From: Mastigias papua
Taxonomy: Eukaryota; Cnidaria; Scyphozoa; Rhizostomeae; Mastigiidae
Reading direction: 5' to 3'
Length of the DNA stretch: 64,000 bases
Assembly: GCA_964019165.1 (NCBI GenBank)
Contig: OZ025275.1
Location: forward strand, 11,468,030-11,532,029
Shown: piece after piece, positions 14,690-26,600 of the stretch
How the letters are laid out: each line of letters begins with the position of its first letter
Position numbering within the stretch: the first letter of the stretch is position 1
The notes under the pieces: model-generated
What the model saw: only the letters and a program-made list of their open reading frames with translations
Told to the model about the DNA's origin: nothing
The model's database searches: none
Made by a program: the position numbers and the translations under genes

Positions 14690-14960
14690 CTTTATGGTGA
14701 AATGTCTCTTGACATATTTACTAACTTTGCAATAAGTTACCCACTTTGAACATGTGATTATCGCTGTCTTTGCGCATCGGTCTAATGTTTGCATTAGTGA
14801 TTAAGAAGCAACCTGTCAGCAATATGCATATTGACTGAGATCATAGGTGTTGGATGAATAAGAAGAGCAGTCAGGATATATGGCAGTTTCCCAAGTTAAT
14901 TATTGCCTAGCTACAGCGAGCTGTAGATATTTCCCATAAAATTATTGTTCCATAAACAAT
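14690..14960. repeat. Dispersed repeat family A, copy 1
   Basis: Shares long diverged blocks with 18820-19130, including AGCAATATGCATRTTGACTG, AAGAAGAGCAGTSAGGAT, CAGTTTCCCAA and ATTATTGCCTAGCT. No terminal repeats or frames were recognised. The rest of 13801-15094 shows nothing I can name. Confidence 0.7.
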
Positions 14961-15088
14961 TAGCACAATATCAACAATGAAACTGATAAAGAAAATTTTA
15001 AGTCTAAAGTTCCTCCAACTTCCAGACTCCCAGTACTGTTCACTAAGAGCAAAGGTGTAAGATGAAAGATTGACTTAGGTATAACCTG

Positions 15089-15196
<108 letters not shown>

Positions 15197-15364
15197 TTAA
15201 GTATATAAATATTATCAACTAAATGATACAGAAAAACTACATGGCATAAAATGAATCAGATGAATCTTTAATGTATGCTGGTTTCATTAATGTAGTTAAT
15301 CACACATAACAAATAGCTAACCAATGAAACACTTCTTGAACATCAAAGAAATAATACCTTACAT

Positions 15365-15790
15365 AAACTACACACTTTTTCTAAGAATACCTACTTTTTC
15401 ACTGAGCCTTGGTATTCTTAAATTTGTCTCATCTTGAGTCCAAGACTATCCTTACATTATTTGTACATTGTAGCGATCTTGAGCATTAATACTCATATAG
15501 ACTATATTCTTATTATGAAAAGTGTGGAGCAGACACTCTTTGAAGAGTTGCTAAGTTGCATCATAGTGTAACAAGTTCACATGAAAGGTGAAACTCAGTC
15601 TTGTTTTGTTTTCTAACAAATTCAAATCAGTAAAATATCTAAAACTTGATGAAGCTTGAGTCGTGCATTATTCTTAAACTATTCTTAAAATTTAAACAAA
15701 TTTGAGTCTTGATATTATCTAAAACTATATTCTTATATAAAAGTGGTGTGTCTGCTAAAGTTGTGCTGAATGTTAGACAAATAACTGAAG
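15365..15790. repeat. Dispersed repeat family B, copy 1
   Basis: Aligns with 20905-21195 through shared blocks: GAGC.TTGRTAT, CAGCATTAATA/GAGCATTAATA, TTTTATTTTCT and AA-CARAGTCTT-type pieces. A CTATATTCTTAT..AAAAGTG segment occurs twice within copy 1 (about 15503 and 15727), so the unit may itself be partly tandem. Confidence 0.55.
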
Positions 15791-15994
15791 GTCTAGGGCA
15801 CACTGCACTGTGTTGCCTTTGCTTGCTAGTACACAATTGCTTTGTTGGAATATGAAATCAATTTAACATTTCATGAATTCCACTGTGTGGGTGAAAAATT
15901 TACTTGTCAGTCTTTCAAAAAGAAATGATTCTATTGCTAAAATTTCAATACCAAGGAGTATCCTCAATATGCAGATTACACTACTAACAGCTTT

Positions 15995-16789
15995 TCAACT
16001 TATACTATATTGTAAACTATCCTTCATAGGGCTATATTCTTTCCATAATTTTTCGAATTCTGTAAGATATGGCCTAACAATTGGAGGGTAATTTGTAATG
16101 AGAACATTCTCCTTATTTCCATACACAGCTTGGTTGGTCCAGTTGAATGATCCATTTACCAATGTCTCTCCATCAATAATGATGAATTTATTATGCATTA
16201 AAAAGGATGTTTTATCATGTCGAACCTGGATGCCTGATGCTCTAAAATTATAAATTTGAGACACGACAAGACCGTCTTTCTCTTCGTCAGTTATAATCCT
16301 TACAACAATTCCCTTTGCATGCAGCTGCAAAACAATGTTGGCAAGTTGTGCGGAGGAAATTGTGAACATACATATGTCAAGGCTTTTCACAGCCTTCCTT
16401 AAGGCCTTCATTAATATTTCCATCGTTGACTTTTCTCTCCTGCAATCGCAGTCGGATAGGTTCCTCATGGAAATTCTACATCTGCAAGAGTAAGTCGCAT
16501 CTGGGAAGAAAAGCACTTCAGTTTGGTACCTGCTATTCACCTTTGACTCAATATACTTCCAAATTAATTCATTCAGTGTTGACAGTAATGTTGATGCTGT
16601 AACGTATGATGTTGTTGTTATTGTAAATACTTTCAACACGCTTGGAAATGGCGGAAAAGTAAACATCCGCCAGAACGAAGCCATGTTGTTTGGTTTTTTG
16701 AACTGGCAAAGGTCAGCCTCCATTACATCCAAATGCATTTGAAACAAAGTGAGGCTTGTGGCCTGATAACAACGTAACAGTGCAAACAT
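15995..16789 (-). CDS. PLD6: Mitochondrial cardiolipin hydrolase / Zucchini-type PLD nuclease
   Basis: Single-exon, 264-codon ORF. Residues about 50-80 form a hydrophobic N-terminal segment suited to anchoring in the mitochondrial outer membrane. EVLFFPD follows at 91, then a Cys-rich stretch (CRCRISMRNLSDCDC, 102-116) like the zinc-finger region of Zucchini. Next come the PLD-fold blocks SLDICMFTISS (136-146), GIVVRIITD (160-168) and GIQVRHD, and the HKD motif HNKFIIIDGETLVNGS (H199, K201, D206, G213-S214), then FNWTNQA and ENVLITN. The family works as a homodimer with one HKD per subunit. Known members cleave piRNA precursors and/or hydrolyse cardiolipin. An internal Met36 (16684) would give a 229-residue protein, closer to the usual family length, so the true start is uncertain. 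The gene is head to head with the TATA promoter at 17382. Confidence 0.93.
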   Translation of the reverse strand: MFALLRCYQATSLTLFQMHLDVMEADLCQFKKPNNMASFWRMFTFPPFPSVLKVFTITTTSYVTASTLLSTLNELIWKYIESKVNSRYQTEVLFFPDATYSCRCRISMRNLSDCDCRREKSTMEILMKALRKAVKSLDICMFTISSAQLANIVLQLHAKGIVVRIITDEEKDGLVVSQIYNFRASGIQVRHDKTSFLMHNKFIIIDGETLVNGSFNWTNQAVYGNKENVLITNYPPIVRPYLTEFEKLWKEYSPMKDSLQYSIS

Positions 16790-17381
16790 TCGGGATGAAT
16801 TCTGGAAAATTTACAGTTAGTTTAATGAAACACTAAGTAATACACTTTCTGATCAATGTAAAAAGGTTAGAAGCAATCTATCCCAAACTATAGACCAATT
16901 TTGACTTTATCGGACTGGCTCATATCTAAAAGTAGAAAATACGTAAAGCAAGCAAACATTGCGTGCCCTCTAGCTGTTTCTAGAAGTGCCTTGTTACTGC
17001 TAAGAAGTACAGGAGTAAATATTACAAATGCGGTCAATGATATAAATTTTTACATCATCGAATTTGCACGATTCTGGTTGGAATAACAAGTGATCAACTT
17101 TTTAGAGTCACTAGTGCTTTAAGGTGCGGGAGCCTTATTTTGAGACTCCTGGTTCAGGTTAGCTTTATCTTTGTTTATTTTCCTTTTTCATTGACATTGT
17201 CCTACAGTAGTTAATTATCTAGCATTGGGGCTTATTCGATGGAGGGGCTTTTCTGAGGTTATACCAGCTTGAGGATCTAATCCACTCAACTAGAATAGGT
17301 CTTCTATATGTACAACAGCTGACATCTTACATCATCTCTAATTTTAGCTCATATGCATAGGTACTTCCCAGAACGTTTGCC

Positions 17382-17389
17382 TATAAATA
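17382..17389 (+). promoter_or_regulatory. Candidate TATA box for the coiled-coil gene
   Basis: TATAAATA lies about 31-33 bases upstream of a TCAGTAG initiator-like sequence (17413-17419). It is about 600 bp from the PLD6-like start on the other strand, so 16790-17412 could be a shared bidirectional promoter region. Confidence 0.45.
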
Positions 17390-17412
17390 GGTCTAGTCGA
17401 AGATCTGATGTG

Positions 17413-17510
17413 TCAGTAGAAATCGACTGAGCATACAGTTGGAAGCGAATGAGAAGTTGCGTCTGAACACTAGCAGGGAGCATTTTGTTGCGTATTCCTA
17501 ACAGAGGTAG
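17413..17510 (+). other. Putative non-coding first exon of the coiled-coil gene
   Basis: Starts at the initiator-like site and ends in AGGTAG followed by the consensus donor GTGAGT (17511). It would join to the acceptor at 20650, whose exon has 35 bases of 5'UTR before the ATG. Only short upstream reading frames are present. This is inference from spacing and splice signals. Confidence 0.4.
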
Positions 17511-18819
17511 GTGAGTATTTCTTTTTGTACCAAATATTTATACATATATTGTTTTGGTGCGCAGTGATAGAGAGTGTATTTTCAGGAATTACCTCAATCA
17601 GAGAATTAGTCTGGGACGAAAATGCTCTTCATAACCCGAGGTTGAAAGAAAATGCTGCCGCCATATTGTATTTTGGTAATGTTTGGCATTTTATTTAGTG
17701 GTAGTCTAGGTACGTGCATTCACTTGTTGTTTGACGTGCGATTTGCATTTCCCATATGCATTTACTGATGATTTTCCTGCCGTTAGTTGCTACTGCGTCT
17801 TTAAAATTGACCGATGGACAACCGGCGGGATGGACAATACGTTTCATTGCAAGTAATGTTTAGATGAATGCTAAAAATACAGTGAACTGAGATCCACTTT
17901 TAAACTACGGTTAATTTTTGGGTAGTTTAACTACGTTTACACTTAGCCGCAATCGTTTCTTGGTGTTTATCGTGCAGCCAGTTTGGCGCATAAGAGCCAG
18001 GACTGCTGCAGGCCAATTATCATGGCGGCGGATGTTAGCAATCTGGTTGGATGACATTTCGTATAAACAAAGTTATACGGATTATTTTCTGATTGGAGGA
18101 CGGGTCATGGAGCGGAAGGTTAGAGTCAATCCTAGAATGTTTGTTGGAAATACTGCGATTATTTCCCCCATTTTGAAGAAGTATATATATCAACGAAGAA
18201 TCATCTTCACTTCCACTTACATGATCACTCTTCTGTTCGTAACCGTTGCACATTCGTAGTGAGCTTGCACGTAGATGAGTGTTTTTCTTATAATTTCTCT
18301 CCCATACGGCATGCGACAAATTTTACTGGTGTGCACCAATAGGTGTGGACCAGGCAGGTGGTCTGGCCACACTTATGCTAGAGCTAGAAGTCCTGGCTCC
18401 AAGGGCACACTCTCTGAAAAATAGAGCACAAAATGCAGCACATCTTGCTGTTCTTTCTTTGAAGAAGCGCAGTTTCTCAGGTCTGATTTGCTGAAATATA
18501 GTGCCATTTGACTAAAAGTAGCTTACAACACATTTTTCTAAAAGTGTTGTTAGGAGTGATAATCATCTACACTGGAATTCTGTTCTCTCCAAGATGTTCT
18601 GCACTTTTGTTCATGAAATTCTTCAAATGCTAAATGTTGCTTTTTGAAGATCTCTGGGAAATGGTGTGCAGCAAGGAAAGGAAGTTGACTTTGAGTACTA
18701 AAATAGCATTTTAACATACTTTTGTGCACCACTTGCTGCACCAGTTGACATCTCTCTGCACTTGACATATCTGGTGCACTGGACATATCTGGCACACTAT
18801 ATTTTCTTTTCATATGTTC

Positions 18820-19130
18820 CAGTAGAATATTGACACATTTAGTAACTTTGTAAGAATTTACTCACCTTGACCATGTGATTGTCACTGTCTGTCTATCAGT
18901 TTAATCTTTGTATTTGTGTCCTAATCAGTTGATGATTAAGATGCAACTTATCAGCAATATGCATGTTGACTGAGATCATGGGCGTTAGAAGAGTTTAACT
19001 GTAGGGAAGATACAAACTGTTTGCCCAAATGAGTAAGAAGAGCAGTGAGGATGGATTGCAGTTTCCCAATTTGATTATTGCCTAGCTGTAGTGAGTTGTA
19101 GATATTTTCCATAAAACTACTGTTTCCTCT
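18820..19130. repeat. Dispersed repeat family A, copy 2
   Basis: Diverged copy of 14690-14960 in the same orientation, inside intron 1 of the coiled-coil gene. The surrounding intron (17511-20201) shows no other element I can identify. Confidence 0.7.
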
Positions 19131-20200
19131 AAAGAAACTACCTGAATGGAATGGATTTCTGTTTAAATATGGCTATTGGGTATAGAAGCAGGCCTCTCCA
19201 TAGAGATGTAAGTAGGTGCATGATTGATTACATGCCTCATGGCAAAACACCACATCAAGGCATGCAATTTGTGCCCAGAGTTTGCTGTAAGGGTGCTAGA
19301 CCTGGTCAGTTTTTGAGAACAATGCTTGTGATGAAATGTACACCTTACCTCATTAAAGTGCATGCTGATATGTGCATACATGACTGAACACCTCAAGTGG
19401 AGAGATCTGGTATAGAAGTTTTTAAGCATGGATCTGCCTTAAAGTTTACTTTCATAAATTGGAAAAATTTATATAACTTATGGTTGGATGTAGATAAATT
19501 GCAAACATCTCTTTTCCTGAGTTCCAAGCTGTGCTCAATTCTTTTATAGTAAAGTGTAAAGTATATTTGAAAAGTAATTATTATATCAACACACCCATGA
19601 GCTACAATTGTTCCATAAGATACTGAATGGGGTGAATCAGGCTGTTTTTGCAGGAGGATCACAGAGGCTGTGGTTAATATACACTTTGGAGTATTAATTA
19701 CTAAGACATTATTTTACTTCCATGTATTGTCTATTTTCAAAAAGTGTAGATAAGTCAGTGAAGTATAGTTCTTAAATGTAGTCTGATATATGTTGCACAT
19801 AGAAGTCGACATTTGTCAACTCAAATGAATGAGCATCCAGCCACTGAAGAAGACTTACACATTTTTAAGTAGAAATTCAGCTAGCACCCAAGTTAACTTA
19901 AATTTAAAGAAACCATACACATTTTGTGGGAAAAGCCGGTTTTACTTAAGCAGGTTCAGCATTTTAAAAGCTTGAATTGCTCTTTGAAAACAGTGTTGTC
20001 ATTCTTTTTTGAGTGAATGTCTTATAATTTAACTTGTACTCTATATTTGGTGACTTAGGATGATTTTTGTCCCAAACATGTCATTCAACATAAAAATTAT
20101 AGTTATATTTCTTCGTATTTTATCTTTTATAAGAGCTTTTATTAAACAATGATTTGCCTGCCATTTTGGTCACAGATCAAGATGAAGTTTAGTAGTGATG

Positions 20201-20320
<120 letters not shown>

Positions 20321-20497
20321 CAGTTGAATCCCATTAAGTCATACCCTGGATAAGTCAGACTTTCACTTAGTCAGACTGATTTCTGATTCCCCTTTGATTC
20401 ACTCCAACATATTGAAAGACTCAGTTAACTCAGACTTTTGTTAACTCAGACCAATTTCCAGTCTCCCTTGAGAGTGTGACATAATGTGACTCTACTG
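20321..20497. mobile_element. 177-bp pogo/Tigger-like MITE
   Basis: The left end CAGTTGAATCCCATTAAGTC and the reverse complement of the right end CAGTAGAGTCACATTATGTC are inverted repeats. The right side is followed by TA and the left by TAA. Inside are repeats of a TAAGTCAGAC/TAACTCAGAC unit. No coding capacity. Confidence 0.7.
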
Positions 20498-20685
20498 TAG
20501 CTCATTTATTGGCAGATTTGTTACTTCAAAATTATTTGCTGTAAGATTTCATATACCGTAACAACATTCAATTTTGATAGATAATACAGCATACTTAATT
20601 TATGGAATATCAATACTTGCATATTGTATTTGTATTTTGTTTACTTGCAGGTAGATTGAAGAAGAATTGTTGATATTTTTCAACT

Positions 20686-23600
20686 ATGGCAGATAGTCAG
20701 ATAAGTGAGGAATGCAGTGATTTTGAAGTGTTACCAAAACAATGCCTTGGAGGTGATAATTACATGTCTATTGAATCAGCAACATCTGGTGATGGAGATC
20801 CTTATGAAAAGCGATCAGACATTATAGTGGTCAGTAAAAAGTTCTAGAGTTTTCAAAGTATTATTTCAAGATATGACCTATAACATATGTTACAGACTCT
20901 TTTTATATGAATACCTAATGTTTTGCTGAACCTTGATATCCTCAACATTTATTAATTTTGAGCCTGAGGGTATTCTTAATTTATCCTTCAATGACTCTCA
21001 GCATTAATAGTTGTATAGACTGGTTGTACAATGTGTGTAAGAGGCATTCCCTGAAGACTTTCCATCATGGTGTATAATGACTCTCATACTGGACAAGTGA
21101 AGCTCACACTTGTTTTATTTTCTGAAAACACTCAAATGAACAAAACCAGAGTCTTCATTATCTTTGAGCCAAGTATTATATGTACTTACCTTATTTTTTA
21201 TTTTCAGCAATTTTATGCTATAGTATTCTTATAGCCTTTATTCTTACAAGAGAGTGTGTACATAATTTTTAATGGCACCTGTTTAGATGATTATGATTGG
21301 TTTCTTAAATATAATATAATGATATAATGTAATACAACTACTACTGTAATATAGGCTGGAAGCCTGTTACAGATCAAACTCAAAACCTAATGTTGTTGCT
21401 ACTATGCCATGCTCCAGAAAAACATGTAACAGATGAAAGAAATTATTTTATTTTGAATTTTTAAAAATTTGATTTAGATATTTTAAACAAGTGAAAAATT
21501 TTGCATGTTTAAAGCATTAGTTTATTATTTATGGTTGTACCAATTAGGTATATGTATATACATTCTTGTGTCAAAAATCCATAAATGTTAGTTTTATGTC
21601 TCCAATTTATGTGTAATTTATCTACTTTTCTTCTTGGTTTCTGAACAAATATTTACTGTTGAGTACTGTAGTTCCTTTTGAAGGATCCCATGTAAACCTT
21701 TGAGTCACAAGTTTTGTATAAATTGATGTCATCTATGATTATCGATTCAAAATTACTCACCTTAAAGGAATTTATGTTTGGATATATGAGTTAAGCCTAG
21801 TTTTGTATGTCATTTTATTACTTTTCAGACTAGAACTATTGTTCAGGACTTGCGAAAGACATTGAACTTTCAAAGTGAAGAGAAAATTGATGAATTGAGA
21901 GAAAAATTGAAATCAAGAGATGCTCTTGGTAAATATCCAATGATGAGTCATCTAAATAGCTGATCACACATTAGAAAGTATCTATATTCTGTAGTAGCTT
22001 GAAAATTTTCACTGGCTTTTTGAATTTGGAAGCTTCTAAGGTTAATGTTGAAAAAGATACTACAATGTGTACTGTTTTCAGGCCTGCCTAGTCCTATGCA
22101 TTCAATGGGAACTTGTGACAAGTCCTGCATTTTTCTAGAGCTGTTTAAGCCTGCAACTTCAGATTGTTATTATTGTAACAGATTCAGATTGTCATGTACC
22201 ATACTATCAAGCAACCAAATGAATAATGCATTGAACTTTCTGTCTTCAGTTCACCTGTCTTTGCCCTGGAACTCACATCTGTGACTTGCAAGGGGGACTA
22301 AGGAGACATATCCTCCTAAGCTTTTTCCAGGATTAATTTGGATATGGCTCCTTGGGTGTTGTCATTGCAAAGGCATGCTCCACCTTAAATTTTCCCAGGT
22401 TACTTTCCACACAGCTTAGCTGGCTTGTAGTGTACAACGCATTTTTTAGAATAGAAGATTACAGACCTGTTGCAAAAAAGCTGTTAGTACTTTAATTTCA
22501 ACTAATTTACTTGTATGATATTATTTATTTGTTAAAAATTTTACACAGACTGTGTTTTCTTCCAAAACCCTAATGCAGGCAGAGAAGAACGGCATCTGGT
22601 AATTTGACTGGCATTACTCCCAAGCTCCCTTGGCTTTATGCAGGCCTGTAACCAACATATCCAATGTACATTTGCCATATTCTTAAATTATTGAATTATG
22701 CTCTCAGATCTTAAAGTTAGTCTGATTTATATTTCATTTTGTAGATGCTGGCATTGGTGATGAATTTGCTGCCTTGGATGACCTTTCAAGAAATAATGAG
22801 TCACAACAGTTAGAAATGGCAATTGAGCAAGCAAAGGGTATTATTTCCATGTAGTATACTTCACTATCTTTCTCTCTACTTTGCAAATGATCAAGGATAG
22901 GAGCAACATAATGAGTTCCATTTTCTTCTACCACCAAGTGCACTCTCAGGAATCACTAGTCATAGACAACCATGACTTTTATCCCTATGTCTGACAGCTC
23001 CATTGTGTTTGGGAGAGGTTTATTTATGTGTGTTCCTTATGTGCGATAACATTTCCTATTCCATTGAAAGTTTTAAGAGGGTAATACAAAGGTTGTTAAC
23101 ATGTGCTATATAAGGAAATGGAATCTCCTATTTATAACGCCATTTTATAAACACATAGACTTTATTTACTAGCACCCTGATATTTAATGGTAAGTAGTTC
23201 AAACATTGGGAAGCTAAGCTGTGCGATTAAATGAGAACGTTGCTTTGAAAAACTGCGTGGACAGAAAAAAGCCCTCGCAAATTCATTTTGTGCGGGATTT
23301 GCACAGGCACGGGCTATAGCCCGCACCTCCGCTAAAGGCCTGCATACATACATACATACATACATACATACATACATACATACATACATACATACATACA
23401 TACATACATACATACATACATACATACATACATACATACATCATTTATTTTATAATGCAGGTTAGTAGAGAATGGCGGCCTCTAGATGGCCGATGTGGAC
23501 CTGCAACTTAAAATTGAAAAGATAAAAGGAAAACTTAAAATTTACAATTTTTTTTTCTTTTAACTTTTGAGGTCAAACCTTAATAATATACAAAGTCGGC

Positions 23601-26600
23601 ACGTCTGTTTCTTATGCAAACAGTTCCTCTGGAAAAATTTAGATTTCTTAATTTGTCTGCATCTTCTTTAAGTTTTGTCCTAAAGTTCTCTTTACTATTT
23701 ACTTGTTTCACATTGTTTGATATTTCATTCCAAACATGAATCCCCCTGTAGCTAAAAGTGTATCTTTGGAGTTCCGAGTTCAATCTTGTGACTTCTAATT
23801 TCCCTTCCTTGATTTTTGATTTTCTGAAGCCATTTCCCAGTCACTGTTCATATCCCCCCTCCAATATTTGGTACATTTCAGTTGCTACCTTCCTTTTGTA
23901 TATGTATATAATGGGATCCCAACGTACTGTCTCCAGAACTCTTTTCCTCTCAGTTTTCCTGGGGATGTTCTTTATTAACTTTGCAGCCCTAGCATGTTGC
24001 TTTTCGATTTTTTCAAATACATTTTGTGAGCATGTGCTCCATACAAGCATTCCATATGTTACTTTTGGAATCACCATTTTGTAGTAAATTTCCTCTAGTG
24101 TCTTTGTGGGTAGGAACCTGGTCTTTCTCAACATTCCTATAATTCCTGAGTACTTTTTATAGACTTTGTCAGTGTGCACATTCCAATCCAGTTTATTGTC
24201 TATATGAACCCCCAGCACTTTGGACACTTCTCTATATTCCACTATCTTTTCCCCTATTTTAATCGGAGCAAGAGGGCCAATGAACTGCTTTCTTTTCATT
24301 ATCATTGCTTCTGTTTTCCCTACATTTATTGTCATCTTGTTTGTTAAACTCCAATTATTCATTTCTGTTGCCAAACCATTTAGCTTGGAAACACATTCAT
24401 CTACTGTTTCCCCTTTTAAAAAAGCTGTTACATCATCTGCATATAAATGTGTTTCTCCTGTTGATGTTATATCAGGTAGATCATTCATGTACACTGAAAA
24501 CAGTATTGGTCCCAAGAGTGACCCTTGAGGCACTCCATAGGCTACAGTCTTCATACTAGACTTTGCCCCATTCAGCTCTACGTATTGTTGTCTGTTTCCC
24601 AAGTAGCTCTCAATCATCTGATATAATTGACCTGTGATCCCTGTCCCTATCAGTTTCTGTTTCAGTATTCCATGGTCGACACAATCAACCGCTTTACTAA
24701 AGTCAATGAAAAGTATCCCGACTACTCCTCCTCTGCTCATATGCCTTTTCCACGTTTCAGTTAGATACAGGAGAATTGACTCTGTTGATTTGCCTTTAAA
24801 GTAGGCCCATTGGTTTCTTAGTCTTCTCCTGTCAATTTGTTTCTCCATCGAATCGCAGATCACTGACCACAATGATTGATTTGTGAGATTATAAGTTAAT
24901 ATGATCCCTGAGTTATGGACTTATGACAGGATGTTGAACAGACCCTAGCATGAGACATACAGGTTTGCACTGCTAAAAAAGTAGGCATGGTCTCACCTTC
25001 AGACTATACAAGGGGTGTGGACAAAATGTTGAACTAGCAAGTTGACTACAAGGCAAAGTAGAAAAGCATAATGTTACTTAAAAATTAACACATTATAATT
25101 CCTATCAAAAGCATGCATATATTGATTTGCATTAGGTTTGATGATTTACAAATCCATACTTTCATTTAACTTTACAGCACTAAAAATAAGGCAGATCCAT
25201 ACTTATTTTTGGGTGGTGATGTGTGTCAGAAGGATTGGCTGGGTTAGCTGATCATGGTGCTACAGGCCTTTCAATGAGATGCGCACTATCGTGCATGGGT
25301 GCGCAGACACTCGGCCAACTCAGTTCGCGCACTCGATTTATTGCTTGCGCATCTATACATCCAAGCACTAAGGAAAGCTCAAGCAATTGAATGCTTAGCG
25401 CATACAAGTGATTTAATTTACTCATTGAAAGGCCTATGCTAGGTAGAAAGGCTAGATCTATGGATATCCTATGACTGAACAGTTGGATATTATTAGTTCT
25501 TAGGAATTCAGTATTATATATCAAGGGATTGTGAATGATTGAATCGTTTTGAATGGACAAAAATTGAATTACCATGAAAACTCTACTCTCATCCCCCTCT
25601 CTTCGTAGCCCCTTCTCCAAAAGAGCCACTCGAATTATGAAGCTTTGTAATATCCCCTGTCTTCTTTGCCTCCCCCCCCCCGTAATATTTTGTATCAAAA
25701 GCAATGTGAAATAAATTACAACTATTTAGCTGCAACTAACTAGATTATCCTTATTTCTGTGCTTATGTCAGATTCTCCTTATTAGTGTACTTTAAAGTTG
25801 ACAGGTTCATGTCTGGCTCTGATTGTAATCTATGGAGTAATAGTCTTGACATTATAAAGCATCATTTATAAAGCACTACATGGCTACCTGTGCTGCCTTT
25901 TGTAGCACAACTCCACTCTTTTAAAGCACTTGTTCTTTTACTCCTTCTCTAGAAGATCACAATCAAATAAATCCTAGTGGGACTGTACTTTGTTTTAAAT
26001 ATCAATTCTTACTGGTACTCTGATTATGATTTTAGAGTATGTTGCAAAAGTGAGGAACCTTGCCATTGAGAAGAAAACCACAGTGAAAAGGGCATTGGAC
26101 ATCCTTGAAATATCCTTGCCAATATTCATCATGGCAAATGACTTGTCAAAGGACGACGAAAGACTCTCAGATGAAGTTGCCATTTTACAAGAAGAGTATG
26201 AAGACACTAAAAAAGAGATCATTAGATGCCAAGAGGAGTTTGAAATGGAAAAAAGAAAAGAAACCCTGAAGCATGGAAAAGCATTACTTAGTGGGTATTC
26301 ATTGCATATGCAGATGATTCTTCATGATACCATGACAAGTTCTCTACAAGAAGTATATTTTTTCAGGATGAATGGTAGCGGTTGAGCCGCTAAGTAGCTG
26401 TACATGCCAACACTCTTACAAAGCACAATCACTAAAGAGTTGCTTCCCAAGTTTTCATTTTTTTCGCCTGAAGAGCAGTCTCACAGCCAACCTATCCAGC
26501 ACCCTCATCTGTATTAAAAATGACACTTTTTGTTTGTTATTAAGTTTTGAATTTTCACATTTTTATACTTTTTGTTTCCATGTACCAACCTCTAGACAGA

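Noticed and set aside
23162..23437. Frame encoding repeated Met-Tyr-Val-Cys
   Set aside because: Translation of the (ATGT)n LINE tail.
25252..25704. 150-codon minus-strand frame
   Set aside because: It runs through a MITE (25263-25436) and a C-run and has no protein-like conservation signal.
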